NCBI GenBank assembly: GCA_016930675.1 | Contig: JAFGGG010000010.1 | Span: forward strand, 1 to 64,000 | Source of the DNA: Spirochaetales bacterium | GTDB taxonomy: Bacteria; Spirochaetota; Spirochaetia; SZUA-6; RPPD01 | Direction of reading: 5' to 3' | DNA length: 64,000 nucleotides | Part shown: in pieces, positions 25,312 to 33,768 of the stretch | How the letters are laid out: every line of letters begins with the position of its first letter | How positions within the stretch are numbered: the first letter of the stretch is position 1 | Notes under the pieces: generated by a model | Databases searched by the model: none | The model's input: the letters and a program-made list of their open reading frames with translations, nothing else | Told to the model about the DNA's origin: nothing | Translations under genes and position numbers: made by a program

Positions 25312-26082
25312 ATGGATATTGGTAAAAAAGTATTTTTTCTCTATCCTCATACCATCATTAAAGAGATTATTCAAGAAATCGTACGACAGGAGTATGAAGC
25401 CTATATCTTAGAGGATCATCTTGCGGCCATAAAGATATTGGCTAAATATAAAAACTCAATTTTATTTATTAATATCGACGAGATATTAAAAGATACGGAA
25501 TGGCAAAAATACGTTTTAACCCTGCTTAACAATTCCAGTACAAAAACCACCCGGGTGGGTATCCTCACATACTATACCAAAGAAAAAGAAATCGTGGAAA
25601 AGTATCTGATAAAAATCGGCGTACAGTGCGGTATGATAAAAATAAAAATGGCCCCGGAAAAGTGTTTGCAAATTCTTTTGAAAACGCTGGATGCCAACGA
25701 AGCCAAGGGACGCAGAAGGTATGTGCGGGCTTTGTGTAATGAAAAGTTAGACCTCTTTAACATTATCTGGGAGGACAAGCGGTTCCAAGGAAGAATATTG
25801 GATTTGAGTATCGCGGGCATGGCCTGCTTTTTTAATGATCAGAGATTAAAACTGCCTCCGGGTACGGTTTTATCAAATATTCAGCTGGTTTTACGCGGTG
25901 TAAGTTGTATTATTTCAGGGACCATAATAAAGGTACTTGATCAGGCGCAGGGGCGGGAGCTTTATATTATAATGTTTGAGCCAGCTATAATAAAACCGGA
26001 TATTGAGTGCAAAATCCATAACTTCATTTTTCACCGTCTGCAGGAAGCAATCAAGCAGGAAGTTGATGCTTTAAACACATAA
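25312..26082 (+). CDS. PilZ-domain protein with N-terminal receiver-like region
   Basis: 256 residues. Residues 1-125 look like an alpha/beta fold of receiver size (VFFLYPHTIIKEIIQE, LFINIDEIL, RVGILTYYT) but lack the Asp pocket. Residues ~132-245 are a PilZ domain: R135-Y-V-R139 in RRRYVR and the D164-LSIA-G169 motif bind c-di-GMP in characterised PilZ proteins. So a c-di-GMP effector is likely; the HD-GYP protein at 29548 would remove its ligand. Thirteen bases after rpmE. No SD is obvious, so it may be read by coupling. Confidence 0.8.
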   Translation: MDIGKKVFFLYPHTIIKEIIQEIVRQEYEAYILEDHLAAIKILAKYKNSILFINIDEILKDTEWQKYVLTLLNNSSTKTTRVGILTYYTKEKEIVEKYLIKIGVQCGMIKIKMAPEKCLQILLKTLDANEAKGRRRYVRALCNEKLDLFNIIWEDKRFQGRILDLSIAGMACFFNDQRLKLPPGTVLSNIQLVLRGVSCIISGTIIKVLDQAQGRELYIIMFEPAIIKPDIECKIHNFIFHRLQEAIKQEVDALNT

Positions 26083-26134
26083 AAGAGAAATCTGCGGTTC
26101 CTCCAGTTTAAATTCAAAGATCATCATTAAAAAA

Positions 26135-26179
26135 CAAATTTTACCTCCTTTCATACTAAAGTATGATGTTTAAAATTTG
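26135..26179. repeat. Nested inverted repeat
   Basis: Outer stem caaatttta (26135-26143) pairs with taaaatttg (26171-26179); inside it tcatac (26151-26156) pairs with gtatga (26161-26166). The 26083-26276 intergenic stretch holds nothing else that I recognise apart from the SD of the next gene. Confidence 0.5.
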
Positions 26180-26276
26180 GTTTTGGCCATATATTCACCA
26201 GTAAACAAGGCAAGATCCTTAAAAATATCAGGGTCAAAGTTTTAAGTAGCAATTATTAATATTAAGGAGGTCATTA

Positions 26277-27575
26277 ATGAGAAAACTTATTTGCCTATTA
26301 TGTGTTCTTCCCATATTGGTTTTTAACTGCGCCATGCCCACGCAGGGCGCGGGAGGATCGAGCGGGAGAATCACACTTGTGAGTGAGATTAAAGGTGAAG
26401 ATATGGAAAATCTTGAGAAATCACTTATGGAACGCAGCCTGGCCGCTGTGGAAGACGCAGCTGCCGTGGTTGTCAGCATAGAAAACGCCGACAGCGGAGA
26501 GCTGGTGTATGACACGTATGAATTGGTGTTGTATAATATTAACGGTCAGTTCATTACTGAGAGTTTGACTTTGAACACCGGTGATTATAATCTCACCCAG
26601 TACCTGGTTATTGATGACGATCAAAATGTTATCTTTGCGGCGCCGCTGGAAGGATCGAATCTGGCGGAACTTGTTTCGGATCCTCTGCCCATTCAGTTTA
26701 CGGTATTCAATAACGTCACCACTTCTGTCAACGTTGAGGTGCTGCCCACGGAAGGTTCCACAGCCCAGGATTTCGGTTACGCGGTCTATACCTTTGATGT
26801 TATTTACGCGGATTTGGTATATCCGCAGGAAACAATTATCACTACCCATAAGCCGGGACCGGACGGGATATTGGACACCGCCGACGATGAAATCGGTGGT
26901 ATTACCGTGCAGACGTACAGGGATTTCTATTCCGACAACTGGAAACATTTTTATGACGGCCCGGGAGCCGACGGAGTATGGCTCACGGACGATGATGAAA
27001 TAGCCGACTGGTGGTGGTGTCGGACTGACACTTACGGATCAATGCAGGTAGGCCCGGGTCCCGACGGTCTCTGGTTTACCACCGATGACACGATTAGCGG
27101 CTGGAATGACTGGAGCGATCCGGCCATCGAACGCTCATACGGAGATCCCGGTGCAGACGGTGAGTGGTTTACCGCGGATGATGTCATGCGGGACTACTGC
27201 CTGAAGGAGTATGATGCCAACGGTAATGAAATAAAGCGAGTATCCTATGGAGATCCCGGTCCCGATAACATATGGGAAACCGCGGATGACGTCATAACCA
27301 TCAACTGGTACGGTGCCTATATGACAAGAGAATATGAAGGCCAGTACAACCATTGGGACAGCTGGACCAGAATGGTATCATATGATAGTCCGGGCCCTGA
27401 TGGTATATGGTTTACGGCCGATGATGAGGTGCGGAACTGGCAAGTGCAGGAATTTGGCGACGGTACCAAATTCTTTACCAGACGGGAAACGTATAATAGT
27501 CCCGGCATGGACGATGAATGGTTTACCGAAGATGATGAAATGAGTTCATATCGCACAGCGGAAAACAGCTATTAA
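26277..27575 (+). CDS. Lipoprotein with seven DG-x-W-x-T-x-DD repeats
   Basis: 432 residues. Signal peptide and lipobox VFNC (Cys 18). Residues ~30-190 are a beta-rich domain that begins GRITLVSEIKGE. From 193 onward the motif PGPDG-x-W-x-T-x-DD occurs seven times, starting near residues 193, 229, 260, 291, 327, 372 and 409 (spacing 31-45), each followed by a Trp/Tyr-rich strand. The acidic loops would suit calcium binding, and the spacing suits a repeated strand-loop fold; both are inference. AAGGAGG precedes the ATG. It has a good terminator of its own, so it is monocistronic. Confidence 0.85.
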   Translation: MRKLICLLCVLPILVFNCAMPTQGAGGSSGRITLVSEIKGEDMENLEKSLMERSLAAVEDAAAVVVSIENADSGELVYDTYELVLYNINGQFITESLTLNTGDYNLTQYLVIDDDQNVIFAAPLEGSNLAELVSDPLPIQFTVFNNVTTSVNVEVLPTEGSTAQDFGYAVYTFDVIYADLVYPQETIITTHKPGPDGILDTADDEIGGITVQTYRDFYSDNWKHFYDGPGADGVWLTDDDEIADWWWCRTDTYGSMQVGPGPDGLWFTTDDTISGWNDWSDPAIERSYGDPGADGEWFTADDVMRDYCLKEYDANGNEIKRVSYGDPGPDNIWETADDVITINWYGAYMTREYEGQYNHWDSWTRMVSYDSPGPDGIWFTADDEVRNWQVQEFGDGTKFFTRRETYNSPGMDDEWFTEDDEMSSYRTAENSY

Positions 27576-27628
27576 GCATGCTGTATACTCTTTAAAATGA
27601 TATAAGTTTAATTGCTTATGAGATGAGA

Positions 27629-27662
27629 AGCTCCGGTTGAGAATAACCGGAGCTTTTTTTTA
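27629..27662 (+). terminator. Rho-independent terminator
   Basis: Stem agctccggtt (27629-27638) with aaccggagct (27645-27654), six-base loop, then a run of T. Confidence 0.92.
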
Positions 27663-27671
27663 TTTTCTTTC

Positions 27672-27700
27672 TTGACGACCGCCATCATGTAGCCTAAGAT
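27672..27700 (+). promoter_or_regulatory. Promoter of the 27771 gene
   Basis: TTGACG at 27672-27677, 17-base spacer, TAAGAT at 27695-27700. Confidence 0.6.
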
Positions 27701-27770
27701 GTAAAGTAAGTATGTCAGGGTGGGGTTAATGGGTGGGTACCGATACTTATATATTTAAAAGGAGGAGTAC

Positions 27771-28745
27771 ATGAAATTTGATGTTAATCTAGTAAACAAA
27801 GTGTTTCAAAAGAGCTTTGCACCGACAAAAAACTTTATCACCATTCTTCATATTCTGGTGATGGCTGCGGGTGTTTGGCTCATCAGTCAAGTTGCGGGGC
27901 TTGCTCGAAGTGCCGTAGTGGCGTATATCTTTATGGGGATTATGGGTCTCTATGCCATTATTGTGTTTTCCAGCATGGCGTATTTCTTGTATTATTTTGC
28001 ATTGGCGCATCTGAAGTCCGATAAGAAAGCTGGTTTGGGAGATGCAATAAGTTCTTTAAAGTCACAGGCGGTTCCGGCATTTGGTTTTATTCTGGTTTTT
28101 GTGATTATAATCCTTGTGCAAATACTGCTGCTTTGGCTCCTGGCCCAGATACCGGAAGTAGGATTCATCCTGCTTGTTATTCTGCTTCTGCCTTTGGTTG
28201 TACTCAATTTTATTATTTGGACCTTTTTGATTTTCGGCGGGATTCTCTGCTACCCGACTATGATCGACCAAAAGAAGGGGATCATTGGTGTTATCAAGAA
28301 TGTAGCCGTCATTATCAAGCAGAAGCTGGCCAAACTTATTCTGTTTCATATCCTGCAGGTCATAATCTTATTTGTAGCGATTATAATTTTGACAATTATT
28401 TTAAGTGTGGCTATGGCAGTTCCCATGCAGGCCGTAGCGCCGAATCAGTCAATGGGTATCCAGGATAGTTTCGCAGGAATATTCAAGCTTGATCCCACAC
28501 AGGGTATAGGTATGGCAGGCAATATGTTCCAGATGGCAATCATGATGATATACAGCCCTTATGTAATACATGTAATTATGGGTATAGTAATGATCATTTA
28601 TACTGTGGTTATTTTCGGTTTGCTGGTCTCGTTTTTGTTGAATCTTGCATGTGGCTTAAATGTAGCTTTTTATCTGCATGTAAAGGATGAAGTGGATTTT
28701 AGTGATGATCTGGGCTTAAAAAAGCTCAACATTGATGTCAAATAA
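27771..28745 (+). CDS. Multi-pass integral membrane protein, unknown
   Basis: 324 residues with about six membrane helices, several very rich in Ile/Leu/Val. GGAGG precedes the ATG. Pattern of helix-loop-helix with long amphipathic segments and a soluble N-terminus recalls the membrane domain family sometimes annotated as glycerophosphodiester phosphodiesterase membrane domain or DUF4013-type, but I am not confident. An Ala/Met-rich extracytoplasmic loop (AVPMQAVAPNQSMGIQDS) precedes the last two helices. Single-gene unit between two terminators, with its own promoter. Confidence 0.75.
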   Translation: MKFDVNLVNKVFQKSFAPTKNFITILHILVMAAGVWLISQVAGLARSAVVAYIFMGIMGLYAIIVFSSMAYFLYYFALAHLKSDKKAGLGDAISSLKSQAVPAFGFILVFVIIILVQILLLWLLAQIPEVGFILLVILLLPLVVLNFIIWTFLIFGGILCYPTMIDQKKGIIGVIKNVAVIIKQKLAKLILFHILQVIILFVAIIILTIILSVAMAVPMQAVAPNQSMGIQDSFAGIFKLDPTQGIGMAGNMFQMAIMMIYSPYVIHVIMGIVMIIYTVVIFGLLVSFLLNLACGLNVAFYLHVKDEVDFSDDLGLKKLNIDVK

Positions 28746-28767
28746 AATCTGCCTTATGTAAACATAT

Positions 28768-28803
28768 AAGCCGAAGCAAGACAGCTTGCTTCGGCTTTTT
28801 TTA
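28768..28803 (+). terminator. Rho-independent terminator
   Basis: Thirteen-base stem: aagccgaagcaag (28768-28780), loop acag, cttgcttcggctt (28785-28797), then T-rich sequence. Confidence 0.95.
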
Positions 28804-28808
28804 TTCTA

Positions 28809-28838
28809 TTGTAAGTGAGTGGCAGTTTATACTATAAT
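28809..28838 (+). promoter_or_regulatory. Candidate promoter of the receiver-KaiB pair
   Basis: TTGTAA at 28809-28814, 18-base spacer, TATAAT at 28833-28838. Confidence 0.45.
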
Positions 28839-28865
28839 TTTTTATTAGGAGCTAAAACAGTCAGT

Positions 28866-29252
28866 ATGAATATTAAGATCTTGGTGATAGATGATGATCA
28901 GATCATCAGAAAAGCATTTACCCTTGCTTTGAAAGAAAGCGGATATGAGGTTCATACAGCTGAGTCGGGTGAGAAAGGCTTGGACATGGAAAGCAAAACA
29001 CACTATCATCTTATTTTTCTAGATCTGAATATGCCCGGTCTGAACGGAATTGAGACATTGAAAGAATTAAGGAAGAAAAACAAACTGGTTCCTGTCTATA
29101 TTATCACCTCATTTCATGAGGAATATATAAAAGAACTCTCAAAAGCCAGCATGCAGGGAATAGATTTCGATGTGTTAAAAAAACCCATAGGCAAAGAAGA
29201 AATTGTTTCTATTACCAATGCTGTAATAAATTCAACGCTTTCAGAGTTTTAA
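28866..29252 (+). CDS. Single-domain (CheY-like) response regulator
   Basis: 128 residues, a lone receiver domain. Asp pair in VIDDDQ, phosphoacceptor Asp in IFLDLNMPG, Thr/Ser in IITSF and Lys in VLKKPIGKEE. I start at ATG 28866 (AGGAG at 28847-28851 is rather far) because the domain begins there. No output domain, so it either acts on another protein or passes phosphate along. The KaiB-like gene follows after 11 bases. The PAS-hybrid kinase at 30549 and RpfG on the other strand are the nearest candidates for partners. Confidence 0.88.
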   Translation: MNIKILVIDDDQIIRKAFTLALKESGYEVHTAESGEKGLDMESKTHYHLIFLDLNMPGLNGIETLKELRKKNKLVPVYIITSFHEEYIKELSKASMQGIDFDVLKKPIGKEEIVSITNAVINSTLSEF

Positions 29253-29263
29253 GGTGGCGTTTT

Positions 29264-29530
29264 TTGGAATTAAAGTTTAGGTTATATATTATTGGGTGTT
29301 CTGTACGCTATAAAACCATTATTGAAAAGGTAGACAGGTTTTTGAAAGACTCCTTTGCCGATCACTATACGCTTGAAGTAATTAATTTACTTGAACAGTC
29401 CAAAATGGCTGTCCAAGACAAAGTCTTTGCCACACCGACTCTTATAAAATATTTTCCTCCTCCTGTCAGAAAAATAGTGGGAGATCTGAATAATAGAGAC
29501 AAATTAAAAATATTCTTGGAAATGGAATAA
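29264..29530 (+). CDS. KaiB-domain protein
   Basis: 88 residues from a TTG start with AAGGTGG at 29251-29257. The protein starts ELKFRLYIIGCSVR and contains the family hallmark FATPTLIKYFPPPVRKIVGDL near the C-terminus (I read it in two parts), with YTLEVINLLEQSKMA between. In cyanobacteria KaiB is a fold-switching clock protein that binds KaiC and SasA. Outside cyanobacteria KaiB homologues sit beside KaiC or stress genes. Here no KaiC or KaiA is found in the window; the partner is a lone receiver domain. A SasA-type N-terminal domain could also explain the fold, but no kinase is fused. Confidence 0.85.
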   Translation: MELKFRLYIIGCSVRYKTIIEKVDRFLKDSFADHYTLEVINLLEQSKMAVQDKVFATPTLIKYFPPPVRKIVGDLNNRDKLKIFLEME

Positions 29531-29547
29531 CCTTGAGTTTTTAATTT

Positions 29548-30552
29548 CTAGGGCATACCGGCGTTTTTAATAAAATCGATACAAGCATCCACAATGGGAG
29601 CATCATAAAGAACCCCTCTATTCGAGTCAATTTCAGCGATTGCCTTTTCCACACCCAAACTCACGCGGTATGGTCTGTGTGAAGTCATTGCTTCGACTAC
29701 ATCGGCTACGGCCAATATTTTAGCTTCTTGAATAATATCTTCTGATTTGAGATGGGAAGGATACCCTGAGCCATTCAGCCGCTCATGGTGCTGAATGACA
29801 ATCTGTGAAATAGGTCGTTCAAACTCGATATCTTTGATGATTTCATAACCGATTTGGGGATGCTGCTTGATTATTTCATATTCCATGGCATCGAGTTTTG
29901 AAGGTTTGATGAGAATATCTACAGGTATTGATATTTTCCCGATGTCGTGCAGCAAACCGGCCAGACGAATACCATCGATTTTAATTTGAGAAAGATTCAT
30001 TCTTTCGGCAATTTTACAGGCAATTGTGGCCACACGTTTCTGATGACCGGAAGTATACGGGTCGCGTTTTTCCAAAGCCGAAGCTAACGCATTTACGGTT
30101 GCTTCGACAAGGCGTTTGAGCCGATCGATATTTGTTTTTAGCTTTTGTTCCGTTTGCTTTTGCAAAAAAATGATTTTTCGCTCATCCAAAATGCGATTGA
30201 GTCTGACCATTACTTCTTCGGGACTTAGAGGTTTCCTGATAAAATCCTTAGCACCCTGTTCGATCACATCCTCATACTTAATTCCTTTTTCAAAACCCGT
30301 CATTACCATGATGTCGCAATTGTATTTTTTTCTGGTGATTTTAGCTAATTCCAGACCACTCTTACGGGGCAGTACAATATCGGCTATCATGACGTCAATA
30401 TCATGTTTTTCCAGGATCGTTAATGCTTGTTCGGCATCGAGGGCCGTATAACAGTTGTAGCCAATGTTGGTAATTGAATTTTTTAATAAATTATTAATCA
30501 GAGGATCATCGTCTACTACTAAGATGGTAATATGGCTTTTAAAGCTATTCAT
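29548..30552 (-). CDS. RpfG-type response regulator: receiver + HD-GYP phosphodiesterase
   Basis: 334 residues. Receiver 1-120 with Asp58 (MIADIV) as phosphoacceptor; short coiled-coil linker to 150; HD-GYP domain 150-334. The HD pair appears in LAGLLHDIGKI and the GYP signature in HHERLNGSGYPS. HD-GYP enzymes hydrolyse c-di-GMP, so it should lower the c-di-GMP level under control of a kinase. Its start overlaps the stop of the hybrid kinase (ATGA), so the two form one transcription unit. The kinase is the obvious phosphodonor. Confidence 0.93.
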   Translation of the reverse strand: MNSFKSHITILVVDDDPLINNLLKNSITNIGYNCYTALDAEQALTILEKHDIDVMIADIVLPRKSGLELAKITRKKYNCDIMVMTGFEKGIKYEDVIEQGAKDFIRKPLSPEEVMVRLNRILDERKIIFLQKQTEQKLKTNIDRLKRLVEATVNALASALEKRDPYTSGHQKRVATIACKIAERMNLSQIKIDGIRLAGLLHDIGKISIPVDILIKPSKLDAMEYEIIKQHPQIGYEIIKDIEFERPISQIVIQHHERLNGSGYPSHLKSEDIIQEAKILAVADVVEAMTSHRPYRVSLGVEKAIAEIDSNRGVLYDAPIVDACIDFIKNAGMP

Positions 30553-32402
30553 GATATTTTAGTTTCCTTTGCTAAGACTCGATTGACAATGCTACCCAAT
30601 TCGTTCATAACCAGCGGTTTGGATATAAAAGCTTTGATGCCTAACTGTTTTGCGTCTTTTTCCGACATATTTTCATGATACCCTGTGCAGAGAATAATAG
30701 GTAGATCGGGACGAACCTGCAGCATGGCACAGGCAAGATCTGCGCCTGAAAGATGTGGCATAGTCATATCTGTTATTATGAGATCAAACTGTTCCGGATA
30801 TTTCTTGAAGTATTCAAGAGCTTCTTTACTGTCGGTTTTACTGATTACCCAATAGCCGAGAGAGGTCAGCATTCTTTTCCCCAGTTCCGCAAGAATTACT
30901 TCGTCATCTATAAGCATAATCTTTTCGCTGCCCGGAGGCGGAACGGAAATATTTTTTGAATTTGCCTGTTTTCTGACTAGAGCGGGCAGGTAGAGTGTAA
31001 AAACCGAGCCCTTGTTAAGAGTGCTGGAAACGGTAATCGCGCCGCCGTAACCGCTTACTATCCCATGTACGACGGATAATCCCAAACCGGTTCCCTTATC
31101 CTGTTGCTTGGTGGTAAAATAGGGTTCAAAGATTTTATCTTTTATCCTTGGGCTCATCCCGCGTCCCGTGTCACTCACCGATAATTTTACATAAGGTCCC
31201 GGTTTTATTTCAGGATAAACTTTGGTGGACTGAGCATCAAGGTTTATATTACTTAATGAGACTTTAAGCTCACCGCCTTTTTCCCTCATGGCCTGAGCCG
31301 CGTTTGTGCAGAGATTCATAATAACCTGAGAACATTGAGCATAGTCGGCCAGAATATAATTTACATCGGACGCAATGCAATGCGTGATGGTAATTGAAGC
31401 AGGTAAAGATGCTCTTAAAAACTTAAGTGATTCTTTAATCAGCAAAGTCAGATTAAGGGGTTTCTTTTCTTCCTCATTGTGACGGGAAAAGGTGAGGATC
31501 TGCCTTACTAAATCGCTCGCCCGGTAACTGGCGTTTAATACATTGGTAAGATTAAAGAGGATTTCTTCATTTTGTTTATATTTGCTCAGTGTTATATCGG
31601 TATAACCTATTATAGCCATCAGGATATTGTTGAAATCGTGAGCAATGCCACCGGCCAGTGTGCCGATCGCTTCCAGTTTTTGAGATTGACGCAGCTGCTT
31701 TTCCATTTTGATCTGATTTGTTATATCACGTTCCCAAATCACATATCCGGCAACATCAGCTGTTTTATTATATATGGGGGATAATGATATTTCAATTTCC
31801 GAGATTTTCCCGTTCTTATCGCTGTTATGCAGACGACCCTGCCATACTTTATTCTGTCTCATTTTTTTCCAAAGCATATTAAAAACCTTATGCTCTTTTC
31901 CCTTGGCTTTTAATTTATGTAAACTTTTTCCCAGTAATTCGTGTTTAGAGAAACCGGAAATCTTCTCAAACGCGGGATTTACATATTGGATATTGCCGTT
32001 GTCATTGGTAATAACAATTCCTTCCGCAACATGTTTGATGGCTGCGGATAGTCTTATCCGTTCTTCATCCGCCTGTATACGATCGGAGATGTCCCTCAAA
32101 GAAGCAAGGTAGCATTCTTCTTCCTGCCATTCAATATTTTGCACCTTTAACTCAGCTACGATCTTTTGTTTGTTTCTATAGATATCCAACTCGGTAGTTT
32201 TATTTTCAACCACCGGAAAACCGAACATCTCACCAATGATTTTTTTATTTTTTCCCCCTAAAAGATTTTTTGCTACAGGGTTGGCGAATCGGATAATACC
32301 ATCCTTATTAATTATGAGAATACCGTCGGAGATAACATCTACGATATTATTAAAATGAAGGGGCTTTGAGTCTGTTTTTTGCAGTTTGTCTGTTTTTCTC
32401 AT
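30549..32402 (-). CDS. Cytoplasmic PAS-PAS hybrid histidine kinase
   Basis: 617 residues with no membrane helix. PAS 1 at ~17-105, PAS 2 at ~115-230, then the H-box GGIAHDFNNIL with His255, N-box NLCTNAAQAM, G1 SVSDTGRGM and G2 GTGLGLSVVHG of the HATPase, and a C-terminal receiver (~490-610) with Asp in DLIITDMTMPHLSG. Senses an intracellular signal such as redox or oxygen; PAS ligands cannot be told from sequence. Co-transcribed with the RpfG gene downstream. The 403 bases upstream (32403-32805) hold nothing I can annotate beyond the regulatory region. Confidence 0.93.
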   Translation of the reverse strand: MRKTDKLQKTDSKPLHFNNIVDVISDGILIINKDGIIRFANPVAKNLLGGKNKKIIGEMFGFPVVENKTTELDIYRNKQKIVAELKVQNIEWQEEECYLASLRDISDRIQADEERIRLSAAIKHVAEGIVITNDNGNIQYVNPAFEKISGFSKHELLGKSLHKLKAKGKEHKVFNMLWKKMRQNKVWQGRLHNSDKNGKISEIEISLSPIYNKTADVAGYVIWERDITNQIKMEKQLRQSQKLEAIGTLAGGIAHDFNNILMAIIGYTDITLSKYKQNEEILFNLTNVLNASYRASDLVRQILTFSRHNEEEKKPLNLTLLIKESLKFLRASLPASITITHCIASDVNYILADYAQCSQVIMNLCTNAAQAMREKGGELKVSLSNINLDAQSTKVYPEIKPGPYVKLSVSDTGRGMSPRIKDKIFEPYFTTKQQDKGTGLGLSVVHGIVSGYGGAITVSSTLNKGSVFTLYLPALVRKQANSKNISVPPPGSEKIMLIDDEVILAELGKRMLTSLGYWVISKTDSKEALEYFKKYPEQFDLIITDMTMPHLSGADLACAMLQVRPDLPIILCTGYHENMSEKDAKQLGIKAFISKPLVMNELGSIVNRVLAKETKIS

Positions 32403-32805
32403 TTTTTTCGTTATCCGTAAAATTATTCAAGTCAGGCCATTATCTGTTTAAAAGAACAGCCGTGATGCCGTAATAACAGCAACTTGTGAGGTTGGAGATT
32501 TTTAAAAGAACTATTTAAATGCATATCTATATTGTTTTCTGTTTTTATTAATCGACACATAATAAAATCCTGCCGGCTTAAGCTTCTTTTCCCTTTTTCC
32601 ATCTGGTACCTACTATTAATTATAAGCTTCTCGTACTATTTTGCAAATGGAAGATCAAATTACTTTATACGGTCGCTTTGTACTGTGATGCGGGTCATAA
32701 CCGGAATATATGCTAATTTATTTTCATTTAAGCCTTGTTTTGTTTACAAATATCTTTTATCTTGAACGAGGTAATCTCTTGTATCGAAAGTAAAAGGGGA
32801 AGATC
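32403..32805. other. Gene-free divergent intergenic region
   Basis: 403 bases between the minus-strand kinase and the plus-strand moxR gene. It holds a 77-codon open frame at 32532-32765 that I reject, poly-T stretches, and the SD of moxR at its right end (GGGGAAG). I see no hairpin terminator or RNA gene. Confidence 0.5.
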
Positions 32806-33768
32806 ATGGCACAGAGTGAACACAAAAAGCTGTTGGAAAAAATTAAGACTCTTAAAGAGCAGATTAACTCGGTTTTTGTAGGCAACGAGATAGCGATTCA
32901 CAGCCTGTTAATCGGTTTTTTATCGGGATTACATGTGTTGATCGAAGATATTCCCGGAGTGGGAAAAACCACACTGGCAAAAACATTGGCTAAAAGCGCC
33001 GGCCTTGATTTTGCCCGTATTCAGTTTACTCCGGATCTGCTGCCGGGCGATATTATCGGTATGACCGTATGGAGTACGGAAAAAAGAGATTTTATTTTTA
33101 AACCGGGAGCCATAATGCACCAGTTTATCCTCGCGGATGAAGTAAATAGAGCAAGCGCCCGCACCCAATCAAGTCTTCTGGAGTCCATGCAGGAACACGC
33201 TGTTACTGTTGACGGTAAAACATACACTTTGCCCGAGCCGTTTTTTGTCATCGCCACGCAGAATCCCATTTCGTTTACGGGAACCTTCCAGCTGCCGGAA
33301 GCCCAGGTTGACAGGTTTGGTGTCTGTTTTTCCGTCGGATACCCTTCGGAAAGCGAAGAAGAACTCATCCTCAGCCGTTTTAAAGAAAAGGATCCGCTTT
33401 TGGAGCTTAAGGCGGTTATCGAACCGAAGCATGTTATGATAATCAGAGACGGGGTGAGGAAGGTGTTTGTGGATGATAAAATTAAAAGTTTTATCGTGGC
33501 GATAGCCCGGAAAACCAGAACCAACTCTAAAATCAGATTGGGTATGAGTCCCAGAGCGGCTCAACACCTGCTGCTGGCCTGTCAGACAGAGGCTTTTTTG
33601 GCGGCAAGAACCTATGTGATCCCGGAAGATGTGTTGAATGTGGTTCCGGTTGTTATTCCCCATCGCATTATCCTAAGAGCCGAAGCACGGGTGGAAGATA
33701 TTACGGCCGCCAAGGTTATTCAGGAGCTTATCGCCGGATTAGCCATCCCCACAGGTTTATCTCAATGA
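32806..33768 (+). CDS. MoxR family AAA+ ATPase
   Basis: 320 residues. Walker A PGVGKTTLAKTL at about 50-61, Walker B QFILADEVNRAS, sensor 1 IATQNPI, and the conserved GTFQLPEAQVDRF; C-terminal helical lid. MoxR ATPases act as chaperones that mature or regulate envelope complexes. Its stop overlaps the DUF58 start by four bases, and DUF58 overlaps the transglutaminase by four: the classic MoxR-DUF58-TgpA module. GGGG(A)AG is before the ATG. Confidence 0.95.
   Translation: MAQSEHKKLLEKIKTLKEQINSVFVGNEIAIHSLLIGFLSGLHVLIEDIPGVGKTTLAKTLAKSAGLDFARIQFTPDLLPGDIIGMTVWSTEKRDFIFKPGAIMHQFILADEVNRASARTQSSLLESMQEHAVTVDGKTYTLPEPFFVIATQNPISFTGTFQLPEAQVDRFGVCFSVGYPSESEEELILSRFKEKDPLLELKAVIEPKHVMIIRDGVRKVFVDDKIKSFIVAIARKTRTNSKIRLGMSPRAAQHLLLACQTEAFLAARTYVIPEDVLNVVPVVIPHRIILRAEARVEDITAAKVIQELIAGLAIPTGLSQ

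Noticed and set aside
26277-27575. RTX toxin repeats
   Set aside because: The motif is PGPDGxWxTxDD at 31-45 residue spacing, not nine-residue GGxGxDxUx units, and there is a lipobox rather than a type I secretion end.
32532-32765. 77-codon plus-strand open frame in the moxR upstream region
   Set aside because: No SD, low-complexity hydrophobic product and no family pattern; likely chance in an AT-rich promoter region.
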